Position numbers and translations under genes: made by a program | Shown here: positions 7,195-15,219 of the stretch, in pieces | Position numbering within the stretch: position 1 is the stretch's first letter | Layout: every line of letters starts with the position of its first letter | Origin: Rhizobium sullae | Lineage (GTDB): Bacteria > Pseudomonadota > Alphaproteobacteria > Rhizobiales > Rhizobiaceae | Direction: 5' to 3' | Assembly: GCF_900169785.1 (NCBI RefSeq) | Contig: NZ_FWER01000014.1 | Coordinates: forward strand, 1-64,000 | Length of the DNA stretch: 64,000 nucleotides | The notes under the pieces: generated by a model | Told to the model about the DNA's origin: nothing | Seen by the model: the letters and a program-made list of their open reading frames with translations, nothing else | Databases searched by the model: none

Positions 7195-8631
7195 ATGTTG
7201 ACGAAGCGAGATCTACTTCGCTCCGCCGCGGCGATCGCTGCCGGCGCCGCGATTGCAAGGCCAAGCCCGCTGATGGCGCAGAGCTACCCTGACATCATCG
7301 AGGCCAAGAACATCGCCGAGGAAGGCTTCATCTACGGCCTGCCGCTCGTGATGAATTATGCGGTCATGCACGAGTTCGCCGTCGACCCGAAGTCCAGCCA
7401 GTTCAAGGCGCCGTTCAACAAGATCGACAACCTCAACCACGTGGCGACCTACGAAGACACAGCAGTCGTCACGCCGAACAGCGACACGCCATACTCCATA
7501 CTGTGGCTGGATCTGCGTGCCGAGCCGATGGTGATCTCCGTGCCGGCGGTGGAGAAGGAGCGCTATTATTCGGTGCAATTGATTGACGGCAACACCTACA
7601 ACTTTGGCTACATGGGTAGCCGCGCTACGGGCAACGATGCGGGCTCCTATCTCGTTGTCGGACCCGACTGGAAGTCCGAAAAGCCCACGGGCATCAATCA
7701 GATCTTTTCCTCGACCACCCCGTTCGTGTTCGCCAACTTCCGGACCCAGCTTATCAACGTCGAAGATATGCCGAACGTGGAGAAGGTGCAGGCCGGCTAC
7801 GACGTGCGGCCGCTGTCGACCTTCCTCAAGCAACCCGCACCCCCAGCCGCCCCGACGATCGATTTCCTGCCGGCCACGACGCAGGGCATCAAGGAAAACT
7901 TCTTCGATTATCTCGATGCCACCCTCGAGTTCGTGCCGCCCACGGAAGAGGACAAGGCCATTCGTGCCAAGCTCGCACGTATCGGTGTGGGTCCGGGTAG
8001 ATCGTTTGCTTTCAAGGAGCTTCCGATCGCTCACAAGCTGGAAATCGGGCTTGGCATGAAGGATGGCGATGAAAAGGTCACCAAGTTTGCGGCCAGCGGA
8101 AACAAAACGATCAACGGTTGGAGCGTCGGTTCGTTCTTTGGCGACCGCACCTTTTACAAGGGAGATTGGCTAAAACGTGCCGCCGCTGCCAAGGCGGGTC
8201 TCTACGGAAACGATGCTGTGGAAGCCATGTATCCCTTTACCCGTACGGATGCGGCAGGCGAAACACTCGACGCCAGCAAGCACAACTACACGATCACCTT
8301 TCCCGCCGGGCAACTCCCGCCGGTGAACTCCTTCTGGTCGGTGACGATGTACGACGGCAAGAGCCAGCTCCTGATCAAGAACCCGATCAACCGATATCTC
8401 ATCAACTCGCCGATGTTGCCGGGGATGAAGAAGAACGAGGACGGTTCGCTCACGCTCTATATCCAGAAAGACAGCCCCGGCGCGGACAAGGAGGCAAACT
8501 GGCTGCCTGCGCCCAATGACACGATCTATCTCGTGATGCGGCTCTACTGGCCGAAGACCGAAGCACCTTCCATCCTGCCGGCCGGCGAAGGCACTTGGCA
8601 GCCGCCCGGTATCAATGTGGCGCAATACTAA
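7195..8631 (+). CDS. DUF1254/DUF1214 domain protein, Tat-exported
   Basis: 478 residues from the ATG at 7195, chosen over the longer frame (7021) because ACAGGAG lies just upstream and the protein then begins with a twin-arginine-like export signal (TKRDLLRSAAAIAAGAAIA, with cleavage near PLMAQ). The N-terminal part (IAEEGFIYGLPLVMNYAVM, then NSDTPYSILWLDLRAEP) is DUF1254. The C-terminal part (LPPVNSFWSVTMYDGKSQLL, then NWLPAPNDTIYLVMRLYWP) is DUF1214. The two domains normally occur together in one exported protein of about 450-500 residues. Function is unknown; no catalytic residues are assigned. A second DUF1254 gene follows after 66 bases. Confidence 0.85.
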   Translation: MLTKRDLLRSAAAIAAGAAIARPSPLMAQSYPDIIEAKNIAEEGFIYGLPLVMNYAVMHEFAVDPKSSQFKAPFNKIDNLNHVATYEDTAVVTPNSDTPYSILWLDLRAEPMVISVPAVEKERYYSVQLIDGNTYNFGYMGSRATGNDAGSYLVVGPDWKSEKPTGINQIFSSTTPFVFANFRTQLINVEDMPNVEKVQAGYDVRPLSTFLKQPAPPAAPTIDFLPATTQGIKENFFDYLDATLEFVPPTEEDKAIRAKLARIGVGPGRSFAFKELPIAHKLEIGLGMKDGDEKVTKFAASGNKTINGWSVGSFFGDRTFYKGDWLKRAAAAKAGLYGNDAVEAMYPFTRTDAAGETLDASKHNYTITFPAGQLPPVNSFWSVTMYDGKSQLLIKNPINRYLINSPMLPGMKKNEDGSLTLYIQKDSPGADKEANWLPAPNDTIYLVMRLYWPKTEAPSILPAGEGTWQPPGINVAQY

Positions 8632-8697
8632 ATCCACACCATGAATTATCTCGACCAGGGCTGACGCATGGCGTCGGATGCCGATGAGGAGAAAACA

Positions 8698-10215
8698 ATG
8701 ATACGCACGACGAGACTGCTTTGCGCCACCGTTTCGGTGGTGCTAATGGGCCTTACCCCGGCTTCCGCCGAAGCACCGACGATGAAAATGGCGACGCCAA
8801 TACCGGATTCGATCGTCACGCCGGAGAGTGTGGACACCAGGATCGGCAAGCTGAATTTTTTCGATGGCTTCCCGGATGACGCCACTTCGGAGAAGATCTA
8901 CGACAATCTCGATTTCATGCGCGGCGTCGATGCTTTTCTTAACGCCATGCCCGGTGCTTCGGTCGAAGCCCTGCGGGTTGGACTGGCCGGCCAGGGCGCG
9001 GACAACAATCAGACCATCCTGATCTTCGAAAATCTCATGGACTCGCGTTCGTTGTTCCTGACCGGCAACACGGAAAGCATCTACAATCTCATGTGGCTCG
9101 ACACCAAGGCCGGTCCGCTGGTCATCGAGACGCCACCCAACATCCTGGGAATGATCGACAACCACTGGTTCGAATATGTCGGCGATGTCGGCAATGCCGG
9201 TCCAGACAAGGGCAAGGGTGGAAAATACCTGCTCTTGCCGCCGGGCTACGAGGGCAAGGTCCCCGAAGGTTATTTCGTGTTGCGCACGTCGACCTACGGA
9301 AACCTGTTTTTCTGGCGCGGCTTCCTCGAAAATGGCAGTACTGCAACTGCGGTCGAAAACACCAGGAAATTCGCCAAGGTGTATCGTCTTTCGGAAGCCG
9401 ACAACCCGCCGCAGATGAAGATCATCAACGTTTCTGGCAAGGAGTTCAACACCATCCATGCCAATGATTTTCACTTCTACGAGGAAGTGAACAACATCGT
9501 CCAGTACGAGCCGAACGAGGCCTATCACCCGGAAGTGCTGGGACAGCTCGCCGCCATCGGCATCGAAAAGGGCAAACCCTTCGCACCCGACGAGCGGATG
9601 AAGAAGATCCTCACCGACGCCGTGGCCGTCGGCAATGCGACAGCGCGCACCATCACCTTCAAGGCCCGCATGAAAGACGCCTATTATTATCCAGACAGTG
9701 CCTGGTTCACCGGCTTTGTCGGCGGCAGCTACGCGTTTCTTCTGCAGCCCGGCGTTCGCTATCTGGATGCCCGTGTCCTGTTCCATTACTACGCGACGGG
9801 CATCACGCCGGCCATGGCGATAAAGCGGGTCGGCATCGGTTCGCAATACGCCGGTGCCACGACCGATAAGGACGGCAAGCCGTTCGATGGCAGCAAAACC
9901 TATAAGGTGCACCTGCCGCCAAACATTCCGGCAAAGGAATTCTGGTCGTTCGTCGTGTATGACAATCAGACGCGATCGATGCTGCAGACAGACCAGCAAT
10001 TCCCCAGCATTGGAAGCGACAAGAAAGACATTGTTATAAACGCGGACTCCTCAGTCGATGTCTGGTTCGGCCCGACAGCGCCGGAGGGCCATGAGGCCAA
10101 CTGGGTCCAGACGGTTCCTGGCAAGGGCTGGAACGTTCTTCTTCGCCTCTACGGCCCGCTGGAATCGTGGTTCGACAAGACCTGGAAGCCGGGCGAGATA
10201 GAACTGGTGGAGTGA
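8698..10215 (+). CDS. Second DUF1254/DUF1214 domain protein, exported
   Basis: 505 residues from the ATG at 8698, with GAGGAG 7 bases upstream; a 10-codon longer frame exists but has no ribosome site. Signal peptide LLCATVSVVLMGLTPASA. DUF1254 features: DFMRGVDAFLNAMPGASVEA, NTESIYNLMWLDTKAGPLVI, HWFEYVGDVGNAG. DUF1214 features: IPAKEFWSFVVYDNQTRSML and a closing GKGWNVLLRLYGPLESWFDK with a terminal WKPGEIE. It is diverged from its upstream neighbour, so the two are members of different subfamilies rather than a recent duplication. The pair is probably one transcript. Function unknown. Confidence 0.85.
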   Translation: MIRTTRLLCATVSVVLMGLTPASAEAPTMKMATPIPDSIVTPESVDTRIGKLNFFDGFPDDATSEKIYDNLDFMRGVDAFLNAMPGASVEALRVGLAGQGADNNQTILIFENLMDSRSLFLTGNTESIYNLMWLDTKAGPLVIETPPNILGMIDNHWFEYVGDVGNAGPDKGKGGKYLLLPPGYEGKVPEGYFVLRTSTYGNLFFWRGFLENGSTATAVENTRKFAKVYRLSEADNPPQMKIINVSGKEFNTIHANDFHFYEEVNNIVQYEPNEAYHPEVLGQLAAIGIEKGKPFAPDERMKKILTDAVAVGNATARTITFKARMKDAYYYPDSAWFTGFVGGSYAFLLQPGVRYLDARVLFHYYATGITPAMAIKRVGIGSQYAGATTDKDGKPFDGSKTYKVHLPPNIPAKEFWSFVVYDNQTRSMLQTDQQFPSIGSDKKDIVINADSSVDVWFGPTAPEGHEANWVQTVPGKGWNVLLRLYGPLESWFDKTWKPGEIELVE

Positions 10216-10297
10216 TCACAAAACGCCCGCTTGAGTAGTAGGAAGGTTGATTTTGTCAGCACGCGATGAGACGGGAATTGAAGCAATCAGGGGCTAG

Positions 10298-10453
10298 CTC
10301 GTTGAATGTGACAGTGATCCTGACGTCCATCAGCTGCTCGTGAAGGAGTGGCGTCCGATCGCCTGGCTTGGTCGTCATGCCGTCATGATGGCGACCTACG
10401 CGATCGGGGCGATGGCGACGTTCTGGTTCGTCGAGCGCGTGTCGACGTTCTAA
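10298..10453 (+). pseudogene. C-terminal remnant resembling HupE/UreJ-type membrane proteins
   Basis: After an in-frame TAG at 10295 the frame reads DPDVHQLLVKEWRPIAWLGR, then HAVMMATYAIGAMATFWFVE, then RVSTF and TAA at 10451. The single hydrophobic helix followed by FW-x-x-ERV at the very end resembles the C-terminal helix of HupE/UreJ-like membrane proteins. No start codon or upstream part remains. A 10-bp-scale operator-like motif follows 34 bases later. Assignment is from pattern only. Confidence 0.35.
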
Positions 10454-10486
10454 GCAGGCGCGTCGGCCACGGGACCGTTGGTTACT

Positions 10487-10501
10487 GTAACATACGCTCC
10501 G
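10487..10501 (-). promoter_or_regulatory. GTATGTTAC-type motif, copy 3 (inverted)
   Basis: GTAACATACGCTCCG, the exact reverse complement of the 15-mer at 684-698. The preceding bases make GTTAC-T-GTAAC, a small palindrome. AAAGGAG follows immediately, then ATG TCC TGA, so the motif sits where the promoter of a lost gene would be. Confidence 0.4.
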
Positions 10502-10574
10502 AAAGGAGAGATTTGCATCATCATGTCCTGAGATCGCCTGCTGCCAGGCGACACATGCGAATGGATGAAACCGG

Positions 10575-10841
10575 ATGGGGAACGGTGTTGGGTTCGTAAA
10601 GAGCTGCTTCCAGCAGCGCGCAAAAGTCATCGAGGAACTCGCCGCACGCAACGAGGAGTTTCGCGACCTCTGCGACGACTTCGAAATTGCGAACAACGAG
10701 GAAATGCAATGGGAACAGTCGACCGCTCCTGAGCGTGACGAGCGCGTCGCAGAGTATCAGGAACTCGTCGACAGCCTCCGGACCGAGATCGAGCAGTCCC
10801 TCGATAGAGCCTCGGTCGTCCCGTTCAAACCGCCACGATGA
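10575..10841 (+). CDS. Small acidic hypothetical protein
   Basis: 88 residues from the ATG at 10575. It is dominated by charged helical sequence: VIEELAARNEEFRDLCDDFE, then ERDERVAEYQELVDSLRTEI, ending VVPFKPPR. This resembles short conserved rhizobial proteins with a long coiled helix. The ribosome site is poor, and the first dozen residues (MGNGVGFVKSCFQ) may not be translated. The gene follows the decayed HupE-like segment and precedes a Cys-rich exported protein by 59 bases. Function unknown. Confidence 0.55.
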   Translation: MGNGVGFVKSCFQQRAKVIEELAARNEEFRDLCDDFEIANNEEMQWEQSTAPERDERVAEYQELVDSLRTEIEQSLDRASVVPFKPPR

Positions 10842-10900
10842 TAACTGCCAAGCATTCGACGTAAATTCACCACTTCAGAACAATCGCTTCAGGAGGGACA

Positions 10901-11329
10901 ATGATGATAGACAGAGTTGGCATCTTCGCAGGAACGGCGCTCGCCGCCTTCCTCGCCCTAACCGCGGTCGGTCGGGCCGACACGATCAGCTACGCCGATG
11001 CGGTAACGACGCTTGCCAAAGAGTGCGGCGCCGACATCAAGAAGTTCTGCAACGGAGAGAACCTCGGAAACGGTCGCATCCAGGCCTGCCTCGAGAAGAA
11101 CGCGTCAAAGGTCTCCCCGACCTGCACATCGACGCTTGGAAGCGTCATGACATCGGTCGCGCAGCGCCAGGAAGCGCAGGCGTCGGTGTTCAAGGTCTGC
11201 CAGCATGACATCTCCCAGTACTGCAACAGCGTGAAGGGCGACGGGAACATTCTCTCCTGCCTCGTCGAGACAAAGCGCGTGGACAACAAGGCTTGCAACC
11301 AGGCAATCACCGACGCTGGATGGCGGTAA
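10901..11329 (+). CDS. Exported Cys-rich GLG1-type repeat protein
   Basis: 142 residues with a signal peptide (FAGTALAAFLALTAVGRA). The mature part has two Cys-rich repeats: CGADIKKFCNGENLGNGRIQ-A-CL and CQHDISQYCNSVKGDGNILS-CL. This spacing matches the Cys-rich FGFR/GLG1 repeat (Pfam Cys_rich_FGFR), found in eukaryotic Golgi proteins and in short periplasmic alphaproteobacterial proteins of unknown role. AGGAGG lies 7 bases before the ATG. It is followed 27 bases later by an OmpA-domain gene, so both are probably one envelope operon. Confidence 0.8.
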   Translation: MMIDRVGIFAGTALAAFLALTAVGRADTISYADAVTTLAKECGADIKKFCNGENLGNGRIQACLEKNASKVSPTCTSTLGSVMTSVAQRQEAQASVFKVCQHDISQYCNSVKGDGNILSCLVETKRVDNKACNQAITDAGWR

Positions 11330-11356
11330 GCCATGACCGTAAACAGGGGGAACAAG

Positions 11357-11929
11357 ATGATCACTCATGGCCTTCGCATTTCACTGGCAGCACTCGGCCT
11401 GCTACTGGCTCCGTGCATCGCTTCAGCCCAGCAGCTCGACAACACGCAGATCATGACCACTCTCGGACAGGTCAAGGCGGCAGCACCCGCCGTCGATGTC
11501 GCTCTGCTCGTGGAGGAAGCCAACGCCAATGTCGGGAAGGGCGTCGCGGCGCTCCCCAACTGGAGCAAGTTGTCAGAGCTCTCGCAGTTGATCGTCGAGA
11601 TCGATTTCGAAAACAACTCGACTGCCATCGCGCCGAAATCCTACCGCACCGTCGGGCTCATCGCGGACGCGCTGCACCATCCGGACCTGTTCCGGTACAA
11701 GTTCCTGATCGTCGGACACTCGAGCGCGACGGGAACGGCCAAGCACAATCTCGAACTCAGCCAGAAACGCGCCGACGCGATCAACGAAGCGTTGTCGACC
11801 ACGTTCGCGGTTTCGCCTGATCGCCTTTTTTCAGTCGGAGCTGGCGAGGAATGGCCGATCGATCCAGGTCACCCGGAGTCGGCAGACAACCGACGTGTTC
11901 AGCTGATCAATCTGGGACTGCTGAAATAA
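11357..11929 (+). CDS. OmpA C-terminal domain protein, periplasmic
   Basis: 190 residues from the ATG at 11357 (GGGGGAAC 5 bases upstream; the frame opens 8 codons earlier). A signal peptide ends SAQQ. The C-terminal 110 residues are an OmpA-like peptidoglycan-binding domain: IVEIDFENNSTAI, YKFLIVGHSSATGTAKHN, LELSQKRADAINEAL, and a final ADNRRVQLINLG. There is no N-terminal barrel, so it is a soluble or lipoprotein-like peptidoglycan-associated protein, although no lipobox Cys is seen. It probably links envelope and peptidoglycan together with the Cys-rich neighbour. Confidence 0.8.
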   Translation: MITHGLRISLAALGLLLAPCIASAQQLDNTQIMTTLGQVKAAAPAVDVALLVEEANANVGKGVAALPNWSKLSELSQLIVEIDFENNSTAIAPKSYRTVGLIADALHHPDLFRYKFLIVGHSSATGTAKHNLELSQKRADAINEALSTTFAVSPDRLFSVGAGEEWPIDPGHPESADNRRVQLINLGLLK

Positions 11930-11968
11930 TGCCACTCAGTGCAAAAACGGGAGGAAGCAGATGCTTAG

Positions 11969-12127
11969 AATGCCCCCGTCTGGCGTGGCGGATGGTATGC
12001 CCATCCTGGCGCATATTACGGAGCGGGCGTCGTTGCGGGGGCGGCAATCGGTGCTGCAGTCGCCGAGGATCGTCGCTATTATCCGCCTCCGGCGTGCGGA
12101 TATTACCCGTATCCGCCCTGCTACTAG
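11969..12127 (+). pseudogene. Remnant of a small Tyr/Pro-rich exported protein
   Basis: Between a TAG at 11966 and a TAG at 12125 the frame reads NAPVWRGGWYAHPGAYYGAG, VVAGAAIGAAVAEDRRYYPP, PACGYYPYPPCY. This is the C-terminal half of the small exported proteins with a Gly/Ala helix and a Tyr-Pro tail that are common in rhizobia. No start codon exists in this frame. A good ribosome site (GGGAGGAAGC) and ATG at 11961 are present but in another frame, so a frameshift or deletion has cut the signal peptide off. Confidence 0.45.
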
Positions 12128-12164
12128 CACCAGGGTATAGCAACATGCCCGTGCTGGTTTCGGC

Positions 12165-12197
12165 CCGCTGGAAGGCTTGTTACGGGCCTTCCAGCGG
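12165..12197. terminator. Strong stem-loop after the OmpA operon
   Basis: CCGCTGGAAGG pairs perfectly with CCTTCCAGCGG across a short loop. It lies 240 bases after the OmpA-like gene and 27 bases before the channel gene. There is no T-run, so termination is likely but not proved. Confidence 0.5.
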
Positions 12198-12223
12198 TGG
12201 TTGCAAGACCGAGGACGTAGCAA

Positions 12224-12715
12224 TTGGACCATCTATCGAATCCTGATCCACTTCTGGAAATACTCGTCGGCACTGTGTTTCTGATCGTGGTCATCTTCGT
12301 GCACGGCGCTGGTATCCGGAGCATCAGCCTTCGGTTCAGCAAGTCATGGGCAGGCGTCACGAATGCCACGCCGCATTGGCGGTTGAACCTGATGCTAGCG
12401 GTGACGATTGCTGCGCTGGCGATCCTGCATTTCACAGAGACGCTGATCTGGGCGGTACCTCTCTATGTCAGGGCCATCATCCCGTCGATGCGCGACAGCT
12501 ACTACTACGTCCTGGAAAGCTATACGACGCTGGGGGAGGGCAACGTCACTCTCCCGGACCACTGGCGTCTGCTCGGGCCAATCATTGGGATGTCGGGGTT
12601 GTTCACCTTCGGTTGGACGGGGAGCGTCCTGGTCAGCATCATGACCGACTTCGGCAAGTTCGACAGACTGCAGGCGAAACGGGAGCAAAGGGAGGAGGAG
12701 AAGGCGGACTCATGA
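12224..12715 (+). CDS. Two-TM ion-channel-like membrane protein
   Basis: 163 residues starting at a TTG (GAGGA about 8 bases upstream; no other start for 60 codons). Hydrophobic segments: about 12-30, 55-80 and 118-140. Between the last two lies a pore-loop-like stretch, YYYVLESYTTLGEGNV, followed by GPIIGMSGLFTFGWTGSVLV. This arrangement matches the bacterial Ion_trans_2 family. The filter-like part reads TTLGEG rather than the potassium signature TVGYG, so selectivity cannot be assumed. The C-terminus is a short charged tail. Function unknown. Confidence 0.65.
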   Translation: MDHLSNPDPLLEILVGTVFLIVVIFVHGAGIRSISLRFSKSWAGVTNATPHWRLNLMLAVTIAALAILHFTETLIWAVPLYVRAIIPSMRDSYYYVLESYTTLGEGNVTLPDHWRLLGPIIGMSGLFTFGWTGSVLVSIMTDFGKFDRLQAKREQREEEKADS

Positions 12716-13115
12716 GGATGACCGCCTTCTCGAAGACGACGCCTGGAGATTCGATTGGCTGCAGCCGCCTCGTGGGACGGGGCCGATGACGACGGCACCG
12801 TCGACAAGTGGCTGACCAATTTTAACAACATGTTCAAGGAGTTCGGCACGGTGAAGGACCCGCTGCCACCCGCCAGCTACTACGAATCGAAGCTTTTCGC
12901 TTCGGCTTGAAGTGTCCGTTCTGCATGTGGTCAAGGATCTGCCGCCAATGAAAAACGCCAACCAAATGGGGCCTGCCGGCCTCCTTGCCGCCGTCATTGT
13001 CGAACAGAGCGATGAAAACTGGCACGACACACGTAGCATTTTTAAAGTTTTTATGTGAAAACATCGAGTTAGCTTATATGCATTCGAAGGCGCGACTGGA
13101 ATTCGTGACGGAAAA
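12716..13115. other. Intergenic region with a C-terminal protein fragment and the LacI promoter
   Basis: At 12770-12910 the plus strand reads SWDGADDDGTVDKWLTNFNN, MFKEFGTVKDPLPPASYYES, KLFASA and TGA, with no start codon or convincing upstream part. It looks like the C-terminus of an ABC-type periplasmic binding protein, but I cannot fix the family. The remaining part up to 13115 is A/T-richer (around 13035-13075) and probably carries the promoter of the LacI gene. It includes ATGTGAAAACAT, a short palindrome that could be an autoregulatory site. Confidence 0.35.
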
Positions 13116-14153
13116 GTGGAACGCAAAGTCAATCTCAAAGATGTCGCGCGCGATGCGGATGTGTCCCTGAGCACAGCCTCGCACGCCCTGAACGGAACCG
13201 CGCCTCTGACGATCGAGGTGCGCGAGAGGGTTCTGAACTCGGCGAAGCGGCTAGGCTATCTTGAGCGCAGGAGGGAAAAGGCGACGATTGCGGCGTTGCG
13301 CGTTTTGCTTCTGGCGATTCCTGACGATGCGGCTCCGCAAAGCGACCTCAACCTGGTGAGCTGGACGATCCTCAACGGTCTTCGAAGAGAGTGCGAGCGG
13401 CGCGGGATCAGGATAGTGCCCTTCGTCAGCACCGGCCGGAGAATTGATGGAGCGCAGGTAAGACAGATTGCGCTTTCGGAGCGTGCCGACGGTATTGTGA
13501 TCTTGAACGACGATCACGCGGAACTCATCCGAAGCGTTGCCTCTGCCGGCATGCCTGTCGTCGTTATAAACGGTGAGGATCCGGCCATGCTTGTCGATAC
13601 GGTCACGCCCGAAAATCGCTTCGGCGCGCGCTTGGGCATCGAACATTTGCTCGCGCTCGGACATCGCCGCATCCTGCACCTCACCTGGAAGGGCCGAACG
13701 ACGATCCAGCGCCGATATGACGGCTTTTCCGACGCGTTTCTTGCCGCGCAGCTTCCTGTTCTGGACGACATGATCGTGGAAGCTGAAGGATATGAGCCCA
13801 GGCATGGCGAGGCTGCCATCAATGCACTGCTTGATCGGGATCCTTTAATGCGAGGGGCGACCGCCATATTCTGCGCCGCCGACAACTTGGCGCTTGGGTG
13901 CCTGAAGGCGTTGGCCGATCGCGACATTCGCGTGCCGGAGGCGATTTCGGTGCTGGGATTCGATGACATCGTGCGCGGCGAGTTCAGCCGTCCGCCGCTG
14001 TCGACGGTCAGCGTTCCGGCCGACAGACTCGGCGCTGCTGCCTTGTCCCTCATCGAACAGCGGCTGATTGCCAACGATCCGCAGCGGCCGGCACATCGCC
14101 TGGAACTCGGATGCCATCTCGTTTTGCGCGGCAGCGTTGCGCCGCCGCGCTGA
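13116..14153 (+). CDS. LacI-family regulator of the pectic oligosaccharide locus
   Basis: 345 residues starting with GTG at 13116. Residues 5-55 are the LacI helix-turn-helix with hinge (VNLKDVARDADVSLSTASHA, then RERVLNSAKRLGY). The remainder is a periplasmic-binding-protein-like sensor: DGIVILNDDHAEL, GARLGIEHLLALGHRRILHL, a subunit segment with FCAADNLALGCLKAL, and VLGFDDIVRGEFSRPPLSTV. It faces the transporter-enzyme operon tail to tail, with only 6 bases between stop codons. Its likely targets are the two palindromes at 22311-22332 and 22456-22471. Ligand is inferred to be a pectin breakdown product from the neighbours. Confidence 0.85.
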   Translation: MERKVNLKDVARDADVSLSTASHALNGTAPLTIEVRERVLNSAKRLGYLERRREKATIAALRVLLLAIPDDAAPQSDLNLVSWTILNGLRRECERRGIRIVPFVSTGRRIDGAQVRQIALSERADGIVILNDDHAELIRSVASAGMPVVVINGEDPAMLVDTVTPENRFGARLGIEHLLALGHRRILHLTWKGRTTIQRRYDGFSDAFLAAQLPVLDDMIVEAEGYEPRHGEAAINALLDRDPLMRGATAIFCAADNLALGCLKALADRDIRVPEAISVLGFDDIVRGEFSRPPLSTVSVPADRLGAAALSLIEQRLIANDPQRPAHRLELGCHLVLRGSVAPPR

Positions 14154-14159
14154 CCCAGA

Positions 14160-15218
14160 TCACTTCATCCCTGTTCCGGCGATGCCTGTGGTGATGTATC
14201 TCTGCAGAAACACGAACACGATCGTGACAGGCAGCAGGCTGAGAAACGTCATCGCCAGGATGTAGTGCCACTGCACCGAGAACTCTCCCTGGAATGCATT
14301 CAGGCCGACCTGCAGTGTGAAGTTCTCGCGGCTGTTGAGGACGATAAGCGGCCAGAGGAAATCATTCCAGCGCCAAAGGACGGAGAAGATCGCCAGCACC
14401 GCCAAAGCAGGCGCCGTCAGCGGCAGGATGATGCGCCAGAAGATGCAAAATTCGCTTGCCGCATCAACGCGTGCAGCCTCGATGAGCTCATCCGGTATCG
14501 TCAGCATATATTGCCGCAACAGGAACACGGCTGTCGGGGAGGCGATCGTCGGCAGGATGACCCCCCAGAGGTTATCGGCAAGGCCAACTCCCACGATGAC
14601 AAGATATGCCGGGACCATGACGACGGCGAGCGGGATCATCAGGGTTGAAATGATGATCACGAAAACCGTCGTGTCGCCGCGAAACCGGTATTTCGACAGC
14701 GCAAAAGCTGCCAGGGCATTTACCAGCAGCGTCAGAATCGTTGCGACGAACGTGACAAACACCGAGTTCTTGAGGAAGGTCAGGAAGTTGAAACGCGTCA
14801 ACGGATCGGCGTAATTTTGCGTGGCCACGGTCAACCGCTGCACGGGCGTTATGCTCTTCACGTCGACGCCCACGGGCTTTCCCGGATTTGCAGGGTCAAC
14901 CATCTGGGCTTTGAGGCCGATACGGCGAACCATGGCCATTTCGCGCTTCTCGCCGTCAATGGTGACTTGCCAGAGGCTGAGCGGCTTGTCGAAACCGGAC
15001 ACCGTCTGCTCGACGGCAGCGCGGGGTAGCAGCGTCGGCGGAAACCGGGTGATTTCGGCGGCCGGCTTTAGCGAGGAAAGGCCCGCCCAGACAACAGGAA
15101 CGAGCACCGCAAGGGTGCCGGCGAACAACCAGACCCATGACAATATGTCGGTTACATCGACGCGTTCGGTCCGTCGCGTGCGCGTCAGAAATCGGATCGG
15201 ATTCATAAGGCTGTTCAT
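14160..15218 (-). CDS. ABC sugar importer permease (MalG/CUT1 type)
   Basis: 352 residues from the ATG at 15218, which lies one base after the upstream permease stop (TAAAATG). A first membrane helix (WVWLFAGTLAVLVPVVWAGL) is followed by a long periplasmic insert of about 95 residues before helix 2. The core then has the usual five further helices and the EAA loop (EAARVDAASEFCIFWRIILP), which contacts the ATPase. The end, YITTGIAGTGMK, is typical of CUT1 permeases (x-x-G-x-x-x-GAVK). The large insert between helices 1 and 2 is longer than in MalG. It works with the permease, UgpC-type ATPase and divergent binding protein of this locus. Confidence 0.88.
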   Translation of the reverse strand: MNSLMNPIRFLTRTRRTERVDVTDILSWVWLFAGTLAVLVPVVWAGLSSLKPAAEITRFPPTLLPRAAVEQTVSGFDKPLSLWQVTIDGEKREMAMVRRIGLKAQMVDPANPGKPVGVDVKSITPVQRLTVATQNYADPLTRFNFLTFLKNSVFVTFVATILTLLVNALAAFALSKYRFRGDTTVFVIIISTLMIPLAVVMVPAYLVIVGVGLADNLWGVILPTIASPTAVFLLRQYMLTIPDELIEAARVDAASEFCIFWRIILPLTAPALAVLAIFSVLWRWNDFLWPLIVLNSRENFTLQVGLNAFQGEFSVQWHYILAMTFLSLLPVTIVFVFLQRYITTGIAGTGMK

Positions 15219-15219
15219 T

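Noticed and set aside
8743..9999. 418-codon minus-strand open frame
   Set aside because: Antisense to the second DUF1254 gene, with no ribosome site and no domain pattern.
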